Shown: one piece after another, positions 1 through 13,161 of the stretch
How positions within the stretch are numbered: position 1 is the stretch's first letter
Layout of the letters: every line of letters begins with the position of its first letter
NCBI RefSeq assembly: GCF_963678635.1
Contig: NC_087062.1
Location: forward strand, 13,498,670 to 13,562,669
DNA length: 64,000 nt
DNA from: Symsagittifera roscoffensis
Taxonomy: Eukaryota > Xenacoelomorpha > Acoela > Convolutidae
Reading direction: 5' to 3'
Notes under the pieces: model-generated
Databases searched by the model: none
What the model saw: only the letters and a program-made list of their open reading frames with translations
What the model was told of the DNA's origin: nothing
Translations under genes and position numbers: made by a program

Positions 1-846
1 AATTACTATATTGGACCCACCGATACTACACAAACTACACAAGAAGTAAACGAAATAAACACGGTAATTAAACCCGATGAAAAAGGTGAAACACAATGCT
101 CAAACACAAATAATATTTATCAAAATATACAGGAAGAACAACCCAGAGAAAAAATTTGGACAATACCATTTCTCTTGGAAAGCCCAAGAAACAAAGAATT
201 TCAACCACCAGATCTTGAAATTGATTTTTTGATTGATTCAGGAGCAGAATCAAATATAATTAATATTCCCACATGGAATGAAATCAAAACATTACATCCA
301 AAATTAACGCCTCTTGCAACCTCCAGTAAACTAGCAACAGCACAAGGATCAACATTAGTAAATTATGAAAAAATCCAATTATTCCTCCTCCCCACGAGAA
401 CAATGGAGCAAAACAAAATTTTAAACAGACCGTTTAAACAAACATTTCATATTACTGATATTAAGCACAATATCATTGGCATACCATTTATATCTAAATT
501 TATACCAATAATCAACATCTTAAATAGTAAAATACTAATCAAAGATAAGTACACAAAAACAAAAAATACAGCTCTAACATTTTTTCAAAGATTAAACAAA
601 CAACCACCAGTCTTCTCAAAATTTTATCCAATTGATAATCAACAACGGAAACACCTGAAACCATTATCAGGAAATATATATAATTTTTCAATAAAACAAA
701 ATCACCAGTATAATAAAAGTCAAAATAAACAACAACTTTTTATGTCAGACTTTGAATTTAAACCTATTCACAAATTCAAAATCACGATCTCATCTTTTAA
801 ATATTTGAAAAACACGAATTCCGACATCATTTCGTTACAGACTTAA
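1..846 (+). pseudogene. Retroviral-type aspartic protease segment of an LTR element (left edge, partial)
   Basis: The frame is open from the first base to a stop at 844-846, so the gene enters from the left. The aspartic protease active-site signature (LIDSGAES) lies at about 229-252, in the usual place for a Gag-Pol protease that cleaves the polyprotein. The segment ends abruptly: at about 820-840 the sequence switches from protease to the Gag zinc-knuckle region of a second copy, at a point where the second protease copy (near 1935) continues differently. This looks like a recombination joint between two related copies. Codon use is strongly A/T-biased (Asn, Lys, Ile rich). What is seen is the catalytic motif and the joint; assignment to a Ty3/Gypsy-like element rests on the RT and integrase downstream. 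Confidence 0.7.
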
Positions 847-1901
847 TTGAAAAAATCACTGAAATACTGAATATCTATGAAAAACATCCAAAATTTAAAG
901 GCAAACCATCCCTCAAAAAATGGTGTAATTATTGCCGACGATACGGACACAGTATCTCCGAATGTAGACAAAAACAACAAGACAATCAGAATAAACCTCA
1001 AAAGCATAAAGAACCAAATAAATCGTTCTATCAATACATGAAAAAAGATCAAAGCCTACCGAAAAAAAACATATATATTAAAAACAGTTCAGGAAAACCA
1101 CTTCCGAACAACACCAATTACACAAGGAATCAATCACCATATAACTCAAGTTATAGAGGAAGATCACCAGAACGAAGAAATACACAAAATTCTTCACAAA
1201 ATAATTATAACCGATCGAATAGTCAAAATAACCAAAACAACTATTCCAGATCAAATTCCAATGCAAAACAATTTGTTTCTGGATCCAGTTCCCAATCAAA
1301 CCTAAGGAATATACACTATTCCAATAATCAATCACGAAACTCATCATACAACAGAAATAGAAACTATTCACATAATAGAAATAGAAGTTATTCGAACAAT
1401 CGAAATCAGAATCACCAGAACAATCGATCAAAAACATTACATCCAAAATTAACGCCTCTTGCAACCTCCAGTAAACTAGCAACAGCACAAGGATCAACAT
1501 TAGTAAATTATGGAAAAATCCAATTATTTCTTCTCCCCACGAGAACAATGGAACAAAACAAAATTTTAAACAAACCATTTAAACAAATATTTCATATTAC
1601 TGATATTAAACACAATGTCATTGGCATACCATTTATGTCTAAATATATACCAACAATCAAAGATAAGTACACAAAAACAAAAAATACAGCCCTAACAATC
1701 TTCCAAAGATTAAACAAACAACCACCATCCTTCTCAAAATTTTACCCCATTATCATTTACCACTATCAGGGAATATATATAATTTTTCAAAAAAATAAGT
1801 TCACCAGTATGATAAAAGTCAAAATAAACAACAACTTTTCATGTCAGACTTCGAATTTAAACCTATTCACAACTTTTTCAAAATTACGATCTCATCCATA
1901 A
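835..1901 (+). pseudogene. Gag nucleocapsid tail fused to a protease lacking its active site
   Basis: This frame is open upstream of the ATG at 1038. It carries one CCHC zinc knuckle at about 922-967 with exact C-x2-C-x4-H-x4-C spacing, as in retroelement nucleocapsids that bind genomic RNA. A low-complexity Asn/Ser/Arg/Gln-rich tail (about 1080-1430) follows. At about 1432 the frame runs straight into the protease, but beyond the catalytic aspartate: the D-S-G motif and about 20 flanking residues present in the 1-846 copy are missing. The protein is therefore a deletion fusion without protease function. The frame is lost near 1790 and the protease tail continues in another frame at 1841-2080. 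Confidence 0.65.
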
Positions 1902-2080
1902 AATATTTGAAAAACACGAATTCCGACATCATTTCGTTACACGTGTATAACAATACACCGTATCATGTAACATTACCCTTAGGACTTTTAGGATATTGTG
2001 AAACAAACGCTACAATCTCACCCATACATGAAGTAGCCTACCGCGTTAATAATATACTCCAATTAATAGATATTTGCTAA
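1841..2080 (+). pseudogene. Protease C-terminal / pol linker remnant
   Basis: This short frame continues the protease homology after a frameshift near 1790. Its first part matches the 760-840 segment of the other copy. It ends at a stop at 2078-2080, and homologous coding resumes out to about 2215. No catalytic motif lies in this piece. It is the bridge between the protease and the RT of the same decayed element. Confidence 0.5.
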
Positions 2081-2097
2081 ACCACAATTCTTGACGA

Positions 2098-3028
2098 AGA
2101 ATTATCCATAATTAACATAGTAAGTAATGAAAAGAGAAACACAGATTATTTCACACAAACACTATATTTTAAACCAACATTCAATATAACAAATTACACA
2201 AAAGAACAACAAAAAGCTTTTATGAGTAAAATTTTTAGACCACTAAAACTCAAGAAAAATGCAATCACCTATTTAGACGATGTTTTTATGCAATCACAAA
2301 CTGGAGAAGAAATGTTTACAGTTTTAGAATACTATCATAAAATACTTCAGAACGAAAGTCTGAAAGCCGCTCCCGATAAATCACACTTCTTTCTAACACG
2401 AGTTAAATTTTTAGGACATAATATAGAACGAGAAACTATCACTCCATTAAAATCACGCATTGATGCTATTCAAAAACTTCAGCCACCAACAAACAAAAAG
2501 AAAATCCAAGAATTCCTTGGAATGTTAAATTTCTTAAGCAAATACGTCTATAAAATGCAGTTATTCTTAAGACCCTTCTATAATATCTTCAGACAACAAA
2601 ATTACTTTGAATGGACCACTGAACATCAAACACGATTTGAAGAAATTAAAAAATTATTAATTGAACAAATTTCAAATACAATTCCTGATCCAAATCAACC
2701 ATTCTATGCAATTGGCGATGCTTCAAATTTTGGCATCGGCGCAGCATTACTACAATCACATAATGGTTCAAATAAAATGAACCTTATATCAGCAAATTCC
2801 CGATTATTCACTCAAGCAGAGCTACGACTCTCAGCTCTAATGAGAGAATGTACAGCTATAATTTATACACTTACAGAATATGAATTTCTGATACTTGGAT
2901 CAAAACATCCAACAATTCTGTTTACAGATCATAAACCAATCATTTTTCTCTTCACACAAAAGTCAAAATCAAGTCATAGCGTTTATAGATTTCAATTAAT
3001 TCTAATGAAATTTCAAACTGACATATAA
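2098..3028 (+). pseudogene. Reverse transcriptase-RNase H remnant with the front of RT deleted
   Basis: The pol frame carries the RT catalytic box YLDD at about 2269-2280, then thumb and connection, then an RNase H domain beginning around 2700 (the first acidic residue is in the GDASNFGIGAALL region) with a DHK-type box near 2926. RT motifs A and B are absent: coding jumps at about 2215-2222 from the protease-RT linker to just before YLDD, so most of fingers and palm has been deleted. The frame stops at 3026-3028, while homologous coding (TAGKTLALPDTLSR, typical of the RNase H end) continues from about 3030 in another frame. Both lesions make this copy defective. Confidence 0.75.
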
Positions 3029-3777
3029 TTTGGACAGCAGGAAAAACTCTTGCATTACCAGATACATTAAGTCGAAATACACCACCTGAATTACTCACAC
3101 GAAAAACTACAGTCGAAATACCAAAAAATATAAAATGTTATCTCGCAAAAAATGAAATATCACCCCGACTAGAATGCAAATATGCAGTAAAAATTGACAT
3201 TAATCAATCACAAATAAGTAACCTACAACATTTTCCTTTTTACTTAGATTGCCAAAATAATCACTACGAAGTTGATCTACTAGGAACATCCACATTCAAA
3301 CCAATTTCATACTCACAATGGATAAAAAATAACACCCAACAAAAAAGAATAAAACACCACTCGCATAAAAAAGACTTTTTTCCATTACTTGAAAAAGAAA
3401 ATCTAACTGATAAAACAAATTTATCAGGACCACAAAAAAGTGATTCAAAATACACAATAAATCAAGTTTTTGACCTTCATGACCCACTTGACACAATTCC
3501 CCTATCAAAACTGAAAATTGAAAATATTTTTTTCCCTCCAACAGATAAAATTACAATTGAACTCTTAAAACAATATCAAAACCTCGATCCAGTAGTTAGA
3601 CAATTAAAATCATGGCACAAATACAAAACTAAGCCAGTAAAAGCAGATACCACAATTTTAGGAAATAAAACACTCCTCCGATATTTCCCAAAATTTAATA
3701 ACACAGTAATCAATGACAATACAGATCTTATAGAATATCAATTAGATGATTCTAAAGTTCCCTGTCTTCCTTTAAGT
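3029..3777 (+). pseudogene. Pol tether between RNase H and integrase
   Basis: Coding homology continues from the RNase H end (LPDTLSR at about 3054-3074) toward the integrase zinc domain, but without a long ATG-initiated frame. No recognised motif lies in between. Composition matches the flanking pol segments. It is read as part of the same decayed element. Confidence 0.45.
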
Positions 3778-4332
3778 ATGATATTAATAGCTTTTAACAT
3801 CTCACATACACAAAATACTAAAGGAAACTCCGGATCAGAGAAAACATACTCAAACTTTACACAAAATTTTTATTTCCCAAATGCACCAATTTGGATAAAA
3901 GTATTATGCAATGATTGTATCATATGTCAACTAAATAAACCTTATCCAAATCAAAAACAAATAGCACAAAAACAAGATTTTAAAGGACAAAGTTTAAATT
4001 TTAACAATCGCATTTCATTCGAGACAAAAGGACCCATTTCACCATCCTCAGAAGAAAACTCCTACATTATGGTAATTGTTGACGCATTTACACATTATGT
4101 AGCACTCAACCCAGTACCACATTGTAATGCTTATTATGCTTACATGACACTTTATGAACACTGGATAGCTAAATTCGGGCTACCCGAAATCTTAGTTACA
4201 GACAACGGTACAGAATTCATAAATAATGAAATCATCACACTATGCCACTTATATAACATCAAACAAAAACCACGTACATCTCATGCACCTTGGACAAACG
4301 GTTTAGTCGAAGGTATGAACCGTTCACTTTAA
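3778..4332 (+). pseudogene. Retroelement integrase core
   Basis: The frame encodes the back half of the integrase zinc-binding domain (C-x2-C in CIICQ at about 3919) and the catalytic core. The first Asp is in VDAFTHY (about 4078), the second in TDNGTEF (about 4198) and the Glu in GLVEGMN (about 4300), the D,D-35-E arrangement of retroviral and Ty3/Gypsy integrases, which insert the cDNA copy. A stop at 4330-4332 directly follows the catalytic Glu helix; similar coding resumes at 4393 in the same direction. Confidence 0.8.
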
Positions 4333-5290
4333 AAATATCTCAGATGTATCATAAATGGAAATGATACAAAATACACAGAATGGTCAACAGATGTGAAATT
4401 ATTTCCCTTAGCATATAATTCACAAATCACGACAACTCTAGAAATGTCACCATACGAAATGGTTTTTAATCAAAAGCCACGTAAACCAATTATATTTACA
4501 GCAACTTCTCATAAAAATGCACAAGGTTATTGCCAACCAAATAAAGACTCAATTTGTTATAACCTACCTTTACACACACATGATGAAGATCATTTTCATC
4601 ACCCACAAATTCTTAAATTAGCCTCCGGCCCACATACCGAATGGATTTTAAATAGAGATAAAAAACACAATGAAATTTACCAAAAAATTGTTACAAAGGC
4701 AAAATATTAACGACCAAATTAATTGACGCTTTACACCAGCCACAGACTTAAAAATTGGAACATTTGTCTTAATACCTAACTTAAGTACACAAAAAGGAAC
4801 TTCTGAAAAATTACAACCCCTTCAAAAAGGATCATACCAAAAAATTCCCAAACCCACCGACGTAACGTATAAACTCACTGATTCAAATCAAAAAGAAATT
4901 GTTCAACATCGAAACAATCTATTGCCCTACTACCCAAAAGAGTACGCACTACGCGAATTGACTCAATTATATTCTTTCACAGGTTTAAAAGTTATTCAAA
5001 ATCATCCACATACGGAAAAAGAAATAGATGAACAACACAACATTCATCATGAAAAGCAAAATACAAAACCAAAACTACAATTCAAAACAATACAAAAACA
5101 CCAGATCAAAAAATACCTCAAAAAGAAAGAAAAAATAGGAAAATGATAGAAAAAATTCTACCACAAGAACAAGTAGAGAAATCAGAACATAGAGAATTAT
5201 CACGACTTAGAAATCAACCACGTAAAAACTACAAAACATTCATCACACAATCTAAAATATTAAAGAAAGTTGAATTTCAAAAACAACTTT
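4333..5290 (+). pseudogene. Integrase C-terminal region and pol tail, broken
   Basis: Two open pieces (4393-4710 and 4922-5146) separated by stops continue the integrase. The first has the helix and PYEMVF block usual after the integrase core; the 4740-4920 stretch resembles the small C-terminal integrase domain; the second is Lys/Gln/His-rich. The region ends around 5290 in a run of stops. Assignment is by position and partial motif, not by a complete domain. Confidence 0.5.
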
Positions 5291-5299
5291 AAATTTAAA

Positions 5300-6280
5300 A
5301 CTTAATAATCCTTGCACCTCTGGGTCATACTGAACTTTCATTTTTCAAAATAACATGCTAATAAAACACGCAACAATTCTAGTTCAGATTCAGCCAATAG
5401 GATTCATTCAATCTGTCACCTTCTATAACTATAGCACCAACCTATTAGCCGAAAGATATTAAACTCCAGGCATATCTATAACTATAACTTTACAACCTCC
5501 AGGTCAAAAATAAGCAACCCGCTAAAACTTGACAACTAAAATAAATACCAGCATAATATTATAACCCTCCCCTATCTAATAACGCAAAGATCAACAATAT
5601 TTTCCCAACTCAGACCTCAAAAACCCTCCAACCAAAAATGGCAAATTAGCCTAAAGTAAAAAAAGGACCATATTCATTTGGCCTAAAGTACAAATATCTC
5701 AAAAATACCCCAGATCATCTGACAAATAAAAAGAAAGCAAAGAAGACCTCCCAAACACCATAAAATTAGCCCCCAACAACTTTTCACAAAAATCAACACA
5801 CTTGTCAAAAAATCAATAAATAACTCGACCACACTTGAATCTCGCCTCAAACAACAAAAAATATTCGACACAGAAATCATTTCTTAAATGCTCTTCTCTC
5901 GATCAGTCAATATCTTTAAAAATACGATTTTCAACATTTTCATAAATTTTTTCATAATACTTAAACTTTCATTCATATTTCTATTTGATACCTTTGAAGC
6001 TTTTATAATAATTTTAATCATTTTTTGCAACATTTTTTAAAATTTTCTACTCCTTATTTGAAATATATCTCCAACTTTCCCAAATCATTAACCATATTCA
6101 CAGGTACGATAACCCAAAGTTTATTTAAATGATACGAACAATTTTTAGTAGAACAGATATTTTTTTACTATTTGTAATTTTTATAACATTTTTGTCATCC
6201 CTAATATTGACAAAGTGCAAATGTACAAAAAAAGCCAATCATCACATTCGTTTTAGCAACAATTCTTTTAATTCTTTTCA
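5300..6280. other. No supported gene; AT-rich internal region of the LTR element
   Basis: I see no convincing coding sequence. Frames are short and A/T-biased. By position it lies between pol and the env-like region. A 65-residue frame on the minus strand (5683-5880) has no recognisable motif. Confidence 0.4.
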
Positions 6281-7242
6281 TTGAAGAATACTACAATAAA
6301 CATAAATTTTTCCATTAGAAAAAATCAATCAAAATACTTTCAAAAATTGCTAACCAACAATCACAGAATCAGTCTTCACCGACATCATCCCAAGAAAACG
6401 CGACAATACCTACAACTACCCAAAACCCCCCAACATCCACACGAATTTCTTTCCAAGATAACTCATACACTTTTGAAGAACGACACGCTCGCTTATCTGA
6501 ACCATTAGAACCAGTTCAGCGACAGGCACCCCTAAGTGAACCAACAAATAACTAAACCCAACATTACCACAAGAATTAAGTAGAATAAGAAACATTAGTC
6601 AAAACCAGAATACAGTTGACATAAATAGACAAATTATACATCCACGACGAAATAGAAATTTTCAAACCCCCCGAGTTCATTTTGACATACCGCAATCACC
6701 AACACCAATTACTCCAGAAAACCCAAATAGTACATTACCAGAAACTCCCCTACTCCTTTCACAACGTAGCACCTCAAGTATACCCTCAGATTACTTAGGT
6801 TCAACACCAACATCTGAACAAATACGTGAAAATTCCTTTAACCCCCCCAATCTCACAGCACGACTACCATATTGGACAACACACTCATTTACACAAGGTG
6901 AACCAATATTCTACGGATGTTTCTACGGATACAACAACATCATCATCACTACCAGAAACATTATCGCTACCATCAACACCTTCATATAGCCAGATTTCAC
7001 CGACGCCTTTCCCTTTAAATTTTCCAAATAACCTCGACGCTAGATATCGAGAACAATCATCAACAAATACCCCTTTAAGATTAGATTGGAATACATTTAC
7101 AGCACCCCCACCATTATTTGGACAACAACAAGAAAGTAACCGACTCCACAGTTGGGCACTCAATAGACTTATAGACAAGATATCCACGAAGACATTCGTG
7201 AACATAACATCCAAATACTCCAACAAAATAGTCTCCAATTAA
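6281..7242 (+). pseudogene. Thr/Pro/Ser-rich low-complexity coding remnant
   Basis: Fragments in more than one frame (6281-6508; about 6540-6830; 6826-7242) encode sequence rich in Thr, Pro, Ser, Gln and Asn. No domain is recognised. Composition and strand match the flanking retroelement, and it precedes the env-like ectodomain, so it may be the front of that product or a separate accessory ORF. Frameshifts separate the pieces. Confidence 0.35.
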
Positions 7243-7439
7243 AATTCGAAATCACGATTAAACTTAATAATATTGTTCAACATCCTTGTCCATTAAACCC
7301 ACCCAATATAACAGCTCAATCGCTACCACCACCATTTATAACAACTGAAGTAAAATATAAGTACGACAGATATACCAAAAAGACAATTGGTTACATCACA
7401 TTTTATAACCAATACTCAGGATTATCATACACATGTATA

Positions 7440-9541
7440 ATCTAAAAATACTAACATTTCAACACATTTTTTTTCTAATATTTTCCGATCAGAACACAAA
7501 TCTTTATCCTCGCACAGGACCCCAGGATTAATTAGTAACATACTACGATTGTGAAGAAAACGAACAAAAAAAATACACAAATATGCTATAAATCAAGTAT
7601 CACAATGCGAAACAGAACCACAAGCTATAGAAACTACAAATGTAATAGCAATATTGTATTCAAAAGCCCGAGCAACAACAGTCACAGGATATAAATTTAC
7701 AGCAATATTTTCCGAAAAGAAAGTACACTGTTCAAAAATCTCCAATGGAAATAAGAACCGACTTGATCACGAATAATTCTATCAAAGTAATATAGAACGA
7801 CTTTTACATCTAAATCCCGATGATTGTAAAAACGAACTACTCAGACTAAACATCACAAGAAATAAAAACACGGACAGAAAAATAGTACATTTTCAAGTCT
7901 TTGCCGATTCTGTACATCAAGCAGAACTTGAAAGATATCAAGGACATATAAAACTAGATGAAAAATACCCATACAACGGAGCACACAGAAGATTAACTTA
8001 TGACATACACGATAAACACTGGATACCACCCATTGGAATAAATAATCCCTCAAACTGCAAAGCAGACACAAAAAAATAAAGGATATCAAGAAATAATGTT
8101 TTTCGATTGGAAAATACAACTCGAAAAAGTACAACTCACACGAGATTTATCAGACAACACAATGCTCTATCAAGGAATTAGATTACCTTGCAAAAACGAT
8201 CAAGGTTATTGTGACCCTACAACACGGACACAAGCAACAATTGTTTGGTTTCCCGAAGATACATGCACAACATTTCAAGTAGCGAAAATACACGCTCGAA
8301 TGATAAAATTTCACGAAAAATATTTTATAGAATCCATTCCGAAAACAAAGTATTGATTTTAGAAATATCCATAAAATAGAAAATAAATTAACACGTTTCC
8401 AATTATACCAAGAAACAGAAATTGCATGCGAATACAGAAACCCACTTTACAAAACACAATATTCTGAAATATTAGTTGAATACGAAAAAGGTTTCAACTT
8501 GACCACTGAAAAAATAAAATTTGACCCTTATGCCACAGGTCACCCTCTAAACGAAGGAACATCATACAACCAGTTAACTTTCAAAAAAGCACAGGTCAAC
8601 CTGGTGGAAAACTAAAGCCACATGACAGTAGAAGCACACGTTTAAAAGAACTATCACTAATGAATAACACCTATTTTGGTAATATCCACTAAGATATTCA
8701 CTTAGATATGGAGTTAGACTACACAATTAGCCGAATTTTTCAAGAAATGTCACTCTCCGAATTAGAAACACTTCACCATTTATGCGAATTAGAACGTACA
8801 CAAATCCTACAATCACTCGCACTAGCAGTATTAAAAATACCCTGCGCAGGATACTTATTGTCAGCAAATAGATCAAATTTTCTTGACTACGAATGAAATT
8901 TTTTATGGTTTTATACTTGTACCAAAATTTTTTTTTAAGATAAACGTTGTTATAAAAGAATCCCTATATTCTATAAAAATAAAGTACATTTTGTTGACAC
9001 ACTTTCAAGACGAACATATTTTTGGGATACCGCAGTCCCATGTGGATCAGAAAATAGCCACAACGTAGTACAATTGAATCCTGATGAAGACAAATATTAT
9101 CTCCTTACTCCATACCCTACGTTAATGCAACACCTCAAAAAATTTTCACCCGAAAGCATCAGAGCTATTGCTCGTAACCCAAATATTGATTTACAATCAA
9201 TTGGAATATATTCTAAATCAGATATCCAACACCACATTAAAACACAACAATTCCAAGAATTATTAACACAAATGAACACTATACAAAGACAGTCAATTGA
9301 TCAAAATTTAAGAAAACTTGCCAAAACCGCAGGATTTGCAGATATTTATACACAAGATTATAGCGGATATTTTAAAGACATTAAAGACTATATATATTTA
9401 AACGGTGAAAAATACAGACCACAAGATATTTCACCTATAAATATTTTCAGTTTTGTCACCCTTAAAAATGAAATTCTAGTTTTTCTAGGATGGCCCTATT
9501 ACATCTTAGAAAAAAATAACTATCTTATACGCAATATTTAA
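7440..9541 (+). pseudogene. Envelope-like glycoprotein remnant of the LTR element
   Basis: Several pieces in shifting frames (about 7560-8090; 8096-8356; 8708-8896; 9074-9541) share the look of an envelope gene placed after pol: scattered cysteines, a CDP...WFPEDTC segment at about 8211-8265, an AGYLL...NRS segment at about 8847-8872, and a hydrophobic stretch near the end (FLGWPYYIL, about 9483-9510) that could be a membrane anchor. Envelope-bearing Ty3/Gypsy elements (errantivirus-like) are known in invertebrates. Frameshifts and stops interrupt every part, so the copy cannot make a full glycoprotein. Assignment is by position and general character. Confidence 0.45.
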
Positions 9542-9652
9542 CTTTATAGGATTTCTTTTCTCACTCTTAAAAGGAATCTATAAGACATGCGCTATACACA
9601 CACAAGTAAATAGACAAGCAAGTGTAGCACGCATACTGTTTGCAGGATTTTT

Positions 9653-10570
9653 TTGAATTTTTCATCATCAATAAACAAAATACTTCTAGACGCACAAATA
9701 AAAGAATATAACACAAAAATAGCGACAAGACAGAACACTTACGACGAAGAACATAATAATATAGAAGTAACACCTACCGCACCACAGTTGCCACCCCTAC
9801 TACAAAACCATCCATTATCATTAGTCCCACGTAATTTCCGAAACCTAGCAATAACAAATAACTCAAATTTTAGACCAAATATACCACAAAGTCCCATACA
9901 GCATATCATGACACATCATTCACAAGATGATAATACATACAAACAATTTATAGAACAACCCCATACCAACACTTTTTAGTCTCAAAATAATCATTTTTTA
10001 GCCCACGATGAGCCGACAACTTGGATCCCTACACCACTCAAATTCCCACCCAGCCAACCTCCAAACTCCAATTCTAATAATCCCACTTTTTGCTTTCCCA
10101 CCACCCGATTTTCCGATTATTAATATATCATCAAGCACGAATTCTGATACTAACTCAGATATTTCAGTTTTTTACTCTATCTCACAATTTAATAAGCCTA
10201 ATGTAGAAACCCCTGACAAATTTGCAGACTCCGAACCATCTCCATCAAATTATACTCAGACCAACTCCTCCATTTTTTTTAAAAACCCCTTTTTCAACCA
10301 ATCCCATCAAACCATCCACTCCCATCCGTTTCCACTCCTTCTTATGCTTCGCAAGTGACCCCAACCTATTCTCCACTTCATTCCGACAGATCATATAATA
10401 ATTCCCCAGATACCCCCCAAATTTCCCAGGAATTTGATAATTTTATTACCCTACAACAACAGTTAATACACCCTAACACCCTCACAATACATCAACTTTC
10501 ATCCAAAATAGAATCCTCAAACCCACCTACTCCTATACCCTACCCTCCTCAGCTTCAACTGCATCGTTAG
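9653..10570 (+). pseudogene. Pro/Ser/Thr-rich low-complexity remnants
   Basis: Three short open pieces (9653-9979, 10008-10358, 10355-10570) encode Pro/Ser/Asn-rich sequence without domains. The last two overlap by four bases (ATGA at 10355-10358). They sit at the 3' end of the LTR element and may be its tail or C-rich 3' non-coding sequence that happens to be open. Confidence 0.25.
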
Positions 10571-11470
10571 CACAATCATCCACATCCACCGAAACACCTA
10601 GTAGCACTAACCGAGCTTATCGCACTTTTAAAAAAAAATTCCCGAAACCGCAAAAAATTCCAGAAACATCTGTCTGAAAATATTTTCAAAACTTTCAAAC
10701 TTCTGCCGGTTTGACAACGCAAAAAAGTTAGAATGAAGGATATCAATGAGCTTATATCTAGATACTATTGTCAGTAGTACCTAAGACAAACTTTACTTCT
10801 GAAGTCCCAACGTTAGCAACGGAACCATTCAGTATCCAAACAAGACTATTAAAAGTTTTTGATAACGCAAAAGTCGTTCGAATGAACAATATCGGTAAGC
10901 CTAAACCTAGAAACTAGAGAACTTGCGAGGGCATACGAACTCACAAAACATTAGTTCTAATAGATGAATACTTTGACAAAAATTAAACTTCAATTTTTTT
11001 TATCAAACCTACACATAAAAAATTCCCATTGATGGGTCTATTAAATCCTTTCTATAAAATCATTGGTATTTGAAAAAACTTCTCGAAAAAAATCCCATTA
11101 ATAGGTATATTAGTTTCTTCCTATGAAAATCATTGGTATTGACACATGTGCTAAGTTGTATAACTGCTTAATAGGCGTAATAGTTTAATTTTAATTTATT
11201 ATGATATCTTTCTTTATTATCAATTGTTTTAATAACCAACTGGTTCTTTTTGAATTGACACTTCGGTAAGAAAGTCATCGTAAGACAATCTTTTTGGAAA
11301 ACGAAACTTCCAAAACAGTTTTATTGATATTGGGATACGTAAAAAAAACCAGCTGCAATAACGACAACAAATTTGGTTTTTTATGTACAACTAATCACTT
11401 GCCCTGATTGGAGCTTTTTTCCGGTTAGCAATTTCGCTGCTTTTTTTAGGACAATTTTACGCCCCTTTTT
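10571..11470. other. Non-coding AT-rich stretch with a short tandem repeat, possible LTR end
   Basis: No gene is seen. Two imperfect copies of a ~55-bp unit lie at about 11017-11070 and 11088-11141 (both contain CCCATT.ATGGGT/AGGTA and end in AAAATCATTGGTATT). A weaker pair occurs at about 10720 and 10865 (GCAAAA.GT...GAATGAA). The position just after the element suggests LTR or 3' untranslated sequence, but no LTR partner is visible in the window. Confidence 0.35.
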
Positions 11471-13161
11471 GTCCCGACTTTCGATACGAAAGTAACGGAA
11501 TATTTGTGCTCGGGTGGTTTTTTTTCTTCAGACAAATTTCGACTTTTTAACTAGCCATTTTCGACGGAATTTTTTTTATATAATTCAAAGCTATTGTTGT
11601 CTTGAGCTCAAATTAGAAAAGATATTTCACCTGTGATCGTTTTTCGTAAAGTTATAGGGGTTTAAAGATTGCCATTTTGGCCAATTTGGGACAATTAACG
11701 CGCGATATATTTCGCGCTATTAACGCGTAAGCGTAGATTTAATCCGTCTTAGAAATCGTTCCAAGTTGGTTGAAGGAAGCTTGTTTGCCATAATTGATTT
11801 GTTACTAGAAGCGAAATTTATCACTTTGTACTTTATATGACGTGTGGGAGGGGGGGGGGGGGGGTGATTTTCACAAAAAATCTCAACTTTTTTCTAAAAA
11901 AAGTCTTTTTCATTTTATCTTCTTTTTTACATTCAATTTTTTCATGTTATTACTGCTCCATAAACCTTAAAAGGCAGTCGGAACATTCAGGGCTTTGCCT
12001 TGATACGAGCAGTCTTGTTGACATTTCAAATCTACAGATCAATTTTTATTCTGGGTTTGTTTGTTCTTTGTGGTTAAATGTTTTTGATTTATATATTGAT
12101 TCTAGTTTATGCGCGTAGAATACTGCAAAGCCTTTGAAATTTCACATTTTTTCAAACGCATCCTGATATTTAAAATGCTTTTATAGAATTCGAAGCAACA
12201 GAAAAAGTATAATTTCAATTTCAAATATTGATTTCTATAATTATGGATTTCTGAATTTAATTTTTTGCCTCTAATAAATTAATCAACTTATTTTCAAAGC
12301 TTCAAATTAATGACAAGATGAAGAAGAGCTTCGCACCTCTTTCAATACAACACAAGGAGACAAGCCTAATGAGCAACAAAAACTACATCATCAATACATA
12401 AAACAAAAACGAAAAACAAACGAATCCAGAAGTGATTAGGCACACGCCCGTTGGGTCAAATCACAATGGTCTTAGGAAAACAGAGGCTATAGTCGAAGTT
12501 TTTAGACCCCACCTTCTGAAGTTGACAAAACAAAATAACGTTGTTTTTGACCTTCAAGCAGCAGTATAAGGTGCAAAAATTATGAAAATTAGGCCGAACT
12601 ATTCAATCCGAATAAACATTTGAGACAAAAAAGTAACAAGACTGCTCGTATCAGGGCGAAGTCCTGAATTTTCCGACTGCCCTTCAAGGTTTATGGAGCA
12701 GTATTAACATTAAAAAGTCAATGAAATAGAACAAAATGAGAAAAAAAATTTTCTAAAATTTAAAATTTTTAATGAAAATTATCCCCCCACACGCCATATA
12801 AAGTACAAAAGGATAGATTTCGCTCCATGTAACAAATCAATTATGGCAAATAAGCTTCTTTCAACCAATTTGGAACGATTTCTAACATGGATTAAATCTC
12901 CACTTACGCGTTAATAGCGCCAAATATATCGCGCGTTAATTGTCTCAAATTGATCATAATGGAAATCTTTAAACCCCCATAACTTTACGAAAATCATCAC
13001 AGGTAAAATATCTTTTCAAATTTGAGCTCAGGACAACAATACCTTTCGAATGATATAAAAAGATTCCGTCAAAAATGGCTGGTTAAAAAGTCGAAATTTG
13101 TCTGAAGAAAAAAAACCCACCCCGAGCACAAATATTCCGTTACTTTCGTATCGAAAGTCGG
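11471..13161. repeat. Long fold-back (inverted) repeat element
   Basis: Two arms of roughly 530-550 bp (about 11471-12020 and 12638-13161) are near reverse complements. Both outer ends carry the TACGAAAGTAACGGAATATTTGTGCTCGGG block in opposite orientation (bases quoted in pieces: TACGAAAGTAACGG, then AATATTTGTGCTCGGG). The inner ends carry a block containing AAGGCAGTCGGAA and its complement. The ~620-bp centre has no gene. A transcript would fold into a very long hairpin. It resembles fold-back transposons or very large MITEs. No target duplication could be read with confidence. Confidence 0.75.

Noticed and set aside
11850-11864. Poly-G/poly-C tracts (also 13866, 15102, 15137, 22240)
   Set aside because: Simple homopolymers, several within or near repeats; possibly length errors in the sequence. 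No function claimed.
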